A stretch of 16,364 bases of DNA from Hyphomicrobiales bacterium (lineage in GTDB: Bacteria > Pseudomonadota > Alphaproteobacteria > Rhizobiales > Beijerinckiaceae), in NCBI GenBank assembly GCA_015655535.1, contig JAATEW010000066.1, positions 1 to 16,364 of the forward strand, read 5' to 3'. Position numbers and translations under genes: made by a program. Within the stretch, counting starts at the first letter, position 1; every line of letters starts with the position of its first letter. Below the pieces are notes generated by a model, which worked only from the letters and a program-made list of their open reading frames with translations, made no database searches and had not been told where the DNA came from. Below, piece after piece: positions 14,915-16,364 of this stretch.

Positions 14915-15022
14915 ACGTCAGATTAGACCGCCATCCGTCTAAAGGCATCATGCCGCTCTGCCGTACCGGCGAAAATCCGGTATGTCCCCGCATTTTTCCA
15001 GTCAACCTTAGGGACATACGCT
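14915..15022 (+). promoter_or_regulatory. Structured 5' leader of flagellin 1, Shine-Dalgarno paired in a hairpin
   Basis: The 108 bases before the start codon contain three perfect stems. A is TTAGAC/GTCTAA (14923-14928 with 14937-14942). B is TACCGG/CCGGTA (14964-14969 with 14977-14982). C is TATGTCCC/GGGACATA (14981-14988 with 15011-15018). Stem C holds the ribosome site AGGGA (15010-15014) and would hide it. Stems B and C share two bases, so they compete slightly. The same structure is repeated before flagellin 2. In Caulobacter, FlbT acts on the flagellin 5' untranslated region, so a similar control is plausible here. Confidence 0.7.
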
Positions 15023-15904
15023 ATGTCGAGCAGCATACTCGTTAACGCATCGGCTTTGACGGCACTCCAAGCCCTTAATCAGACGCAGCAAAATCTGCAG
15101 ACCACGGAAAGCCAGGTTTCCACCGGTCTGAAAATTTCGACGGCCGCGGATAACGCCGCCTATTGGTCGATCGGGACGAAGATGTCCTCGCAGAATTCCG
15201 CCTTGGGCGCGGTCTCCGACGCACTCAATGAGAGCGGCTCCTTGCTGTCGACCATGACCACGGCGCTGAACAGCACCCTTTCGATCATGACCAAGATCCA
15301 GAACGATCTGATCTCGGCCGAGCAGCCTGGCGCTGACTCGTCGTCGATCCAAACCGATATCCAGTCGCAGCAGCAGGCGCTGTTGAGCATTGGCAACGCG
15401 GCGAACTTCAACGGTCAGAACTTCCTCAATACCTCGACGCCGGGAACCGTTGGACTCGTCGCCTCCTACGACCCGACAAACGGCGTTTCGACGATCAACA
15501 TCGACACGACGAAAACCCAGCTTTTCAACGGCACTTTAGCGGCTGGCGGCGGTATTCTGGATACTGCCGGAACGGCGTCCGGGGTTTCGATTCTCTCGCT
15601 CAACATCGACGGCGTGACCTCCGGCGTCATTCAATCCATGTTGACGGATCTTCAGACGGCGGTCAGCTCTATCACGACAGCCTCTTCGACGTTGGGCGCC
15701 ACCACGACCAACATTACCAACCAGCAGACCTTCGTGACAGCGCTCTCGGATTCTTTGACGAATGGCGTGGCGTCGCTGATCGACGCGGACATGAACCAGG
15801 CCTCGACAAAGCTTTCGGCCCTTCAGGTCCAGCAGCAGCTCGGTATTCAGGCGCTCAGCATCGCCAACAGCAATACCCAGCTCATCCTGAAGCTCTTCCA
15901 GTAA
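15023..15904 (+). CDS. Flagellin (filament protein), first of a tandem pair
   Basis: This is the filament subunit, exported by the flagellar apparatus. The 293-residue product has the conserved N-terminal D0/D1 part (ILVNASALTALQALNQTQQNLQTTESQVSTGLKISTAADNAAYWSIGTKM) and the C-terminal D1/D0 part (ALSDSLTNGVASLIDADMNQASTKLSALQVQQQLGIQALSIANSNTQLILKLFQ). The middle is short and variable, rich in Thr, Ser and Gly, as in rhizobial flagellins, which are small. There is no signal peptide, as expected for flagellar export. The ribosome site AGGGA is eight bases before ATG 15023 and lies in a hairpin. A strong terminator follows the gene, so it is probably a single-gene transcript. A second flagellin begins at 16310 with identical first codons. 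Which fla paralogue it is cannot be told here. Confidence 0.95.
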   Translation: MSSSILVNASALTALQALNQTQQNLQTTESQVSTGLKISTAADNAAYWSIGTKMSSQNSALGAVSDALNESGSLLSTMTTALNSTLSIMTKIQNDLISAEQPGADSSSIQTDIQSQQQALLSIGNAANFNGQNFLNTSTPGTVGLVASYDPTNGVSTINIDTTKTQLFNGTLAAGGGILDTAGTASGVSILSLNIDGVTSGVIQSMLTDLQTAVSSITTASSTLGATTTNITNQQTFVTALSDSLTNGVASLIDADMNQASTKLSALQVQQQLGIQALSIANSNTQLILKLFQ

Positions 15905-15922
15905 GGCAAGAGGTTCCAGTTG

Positions 15923-15960
15923 CCGGCCGCGCTTTCTGAAGGGGCGCGGCCGGTCTTTTC
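15923..15960 (+). terminator. Rho-independent terminator after flagellin 1
   Basis: CCGGCCGCGC (15923-15932) pairs perfectly with GCGCGGCCGG (15944-15953), giving a 10-base GC-rich stem with an 11-base loop followed by TCTTTTC. It lies 18 bases after the flagellin stop codon and is the clearest terminator in the window. Confidence 0.88.
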
Positions 15961-16136
15961 TGCAATGCTCACGCAAACTATCCCGCTCCAAATATTGAAG
16001 CGATCACATTTTAAGAATTTGGACTGATTCAATCCAGGTTCATCGTGATCTCATTACCGGTTAAGATTCTGTTTTTCTTATTGATTGACGTTTGGAACGT
16101 GCTTATCACCGGACGGTGACGCCATCTTTCTGAAGG
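15932..16136. repeat. 11-base direct repeat flanking the region with the fliP remnant
   Basis: CTTTCTGAAGG occurs at 15932-15942, in the loop of the terminator, and again at 16126-16136, just after the fliP remnant. The two copies bracket the odd segment. This may be a trace of the duplication or chance; an 11-base match is weak evidence by itself. Confidence 0.3.
16042..16119 (+). pseudogene. Remnant of a fliP 3' end between the flagellin genes
   Basis: In one frame this stretch reads IVISLPVKILFFLLIDVWNVLI and then TGR and a stop (16117-16119). It closely parallels the end of FliP, VISLPVKILFFILIDGWNML (nucleotides about 14778-14837). Base identity is strong around TTAAGATT and TATTGATTGACG, and many differences are synonymous. 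Upstream of 16042 the similarity fades, so only about 22 codons remain. No start codon or ribosome site belongs to it. The simplest reading is that a segment spanning the fliP end and a flagellin was duplicated in tandem and the fliP part then decayed. Confidence 0.75.
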
Positions 16137-16162
16137 CCTGGGCTGACGGCAAGGCCGCGGCT

Positions 16163-16183
16163 GTTAAGGTTTTGGTAAGTCTT
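16163..16183 (+). promoter_or_regulatory. Conserved promoter-like block upstream of flagellin 2
   Basis: This is the counterpart of 14876-14896: GTTAA, six bases, GGTAA, G and TCTT, with TTAA starting 38 bases before the start of the conserved leader, the same distance as in copy one. The kept words and spacing suggest a shared promoter or regulator site for both flagellins. Confidence 0.4.
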
Positions 16184-16201
16184 GCGCGTTATGGTTAACG
16201 C

Positions 16202-16309
16202 ACGTCAGATTAGACCGCGATTCCGTCTAAAGGCATTAAGCCGCTCTGCCGTACCGGCGAAAATCCGGTATGTCCCCGCATTTTCCAGTCAACTTTAGGG
16301 ACATATGCT
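16202..16309 (+). promoter_or_regulatory. Structured 5' leader of flagellin 2, second copy
   Basis: This is a near-identical copy of 14915-15022, also 108 bases long. The three stems are conserved: 16210-16215 with 16225-16230; 16252-16257 with 16265-16270; and 16269-16276 with 16298-16305. The differences fall outside the paired bases: loop A is 9 bases instead of 8, the loop of C is one T shorter, and a few single changes lie in linkers. The ribosome site AGGGA (16297-16301) is again in stem C, eight bases before the start codon. Confidence 0.68.
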
Positions 16310-16364
16310 ATGTCGAGCAGCATACTCGTTAACGCATCGGCTTTGACGGCACTCCAAGCCCTTA
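16310..16364 (+). CDS. Second flagellin gene, 5' end only
   Basis: The first 55 bases of a second flagellin lie at the right edge; they are identical to the first 55 bases of the gene at 15023. The encoded start is MSSSILVNASALTALQAL, the D0 region. An out-of-frame ATG at 16305 is not the start, because the ribosome site spacing and the match to copy one favour 16310. Identity without a single silent change suggests a recent duplication or gene conversion. Confidence 0.9.
   Translation, partial: MSSSILVNASALTALQAL

Noticed and set aside
14941..15011. Flagellin leader as a cobalamin-type riboswitch
   Set aside because: The short run around GAAAATCCGGTAT recalls such elements, but no B12 box or larger conserved core is present, and the leader is only 108 bases.
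16171..16186. Sigma-54 promoter (GG-N10-GC) upstream of flagellin 2
   Set aside because: The GG and GC pairs near TGGTAAGTCTTGC are eight bases apart, not ten, and the copy before flagellin 1 does not keep them.

Overview
The window is one continuous block of flagellar genes from an alphaproteobacterium, most likely order Hyphomicrobiales (Rhizobiales). Three things point there. The gene order closely follows the rhizobial flagellar cluster: fliI, flgF and a DUF1217 gene; motA, fliM, fliN, fliG and flhB; flgB, flgC, fliE, flgG, flgA, flgI, motE-like, flgH, fliL and fliP; then tandem flagellins. A MotE-like gene is present. The flagellin is short and of rhizobial type. A Beijerinckiaceae-like host is a guess I cannot test here.

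Layout. On the minus strand, 2973 to 1 holds a DUF1217 gene, flgF and fliI; fliI runs off the left edge. A 277-base divergent intergenic region (2974-3250) separates it from the plus-strand operon motA, fliM, fliN, fliG, flhB and a small unrecognised gene (3251-8270). After a 222-base gap comes the rod block flgB, flgC, fliE (8493-9616). A 210-base spacer holding a double palindrome follows, then flgG, flgA, flgI, motE-like, flgH, fliL and fliP (9827-14867). Next is a full flagellin gene (15023-15904), a strong terminator, a remnant of the 3' end of fliP, and the first 55 bases of a second flagellin at the right edge.

Together the genes supply a stator subunit and a stator helper (MotA, MotE-like), the switch complex (FliG, FliM, FliN), export parts (FliI, FlhB, FliP), the rod and its basal adaptor (FlgB, FlgC, FlgF, FlgG, FliE), the P and L rings with the P-ring chaperone (FlgI, FlgH, FlgA), FliL and the filament. 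MotB, MotC, hook, hook-associated, FlbT/FlaF and chemotaxis genes are not here.

No wholly new system is evident. The parts not explained by ordinary annotation are: a single-base frame break in fliM at a T6 run; a structured leader duplicated in front of both flagellins, in which the Shine-Dalgarno sequence is paired in a hairpin; a 78-base fliP 3'-end remnant between the flagellins; a shared motif upstream of three transcription units; and a compound palindromic repeat that begins at the fliE stop codon.
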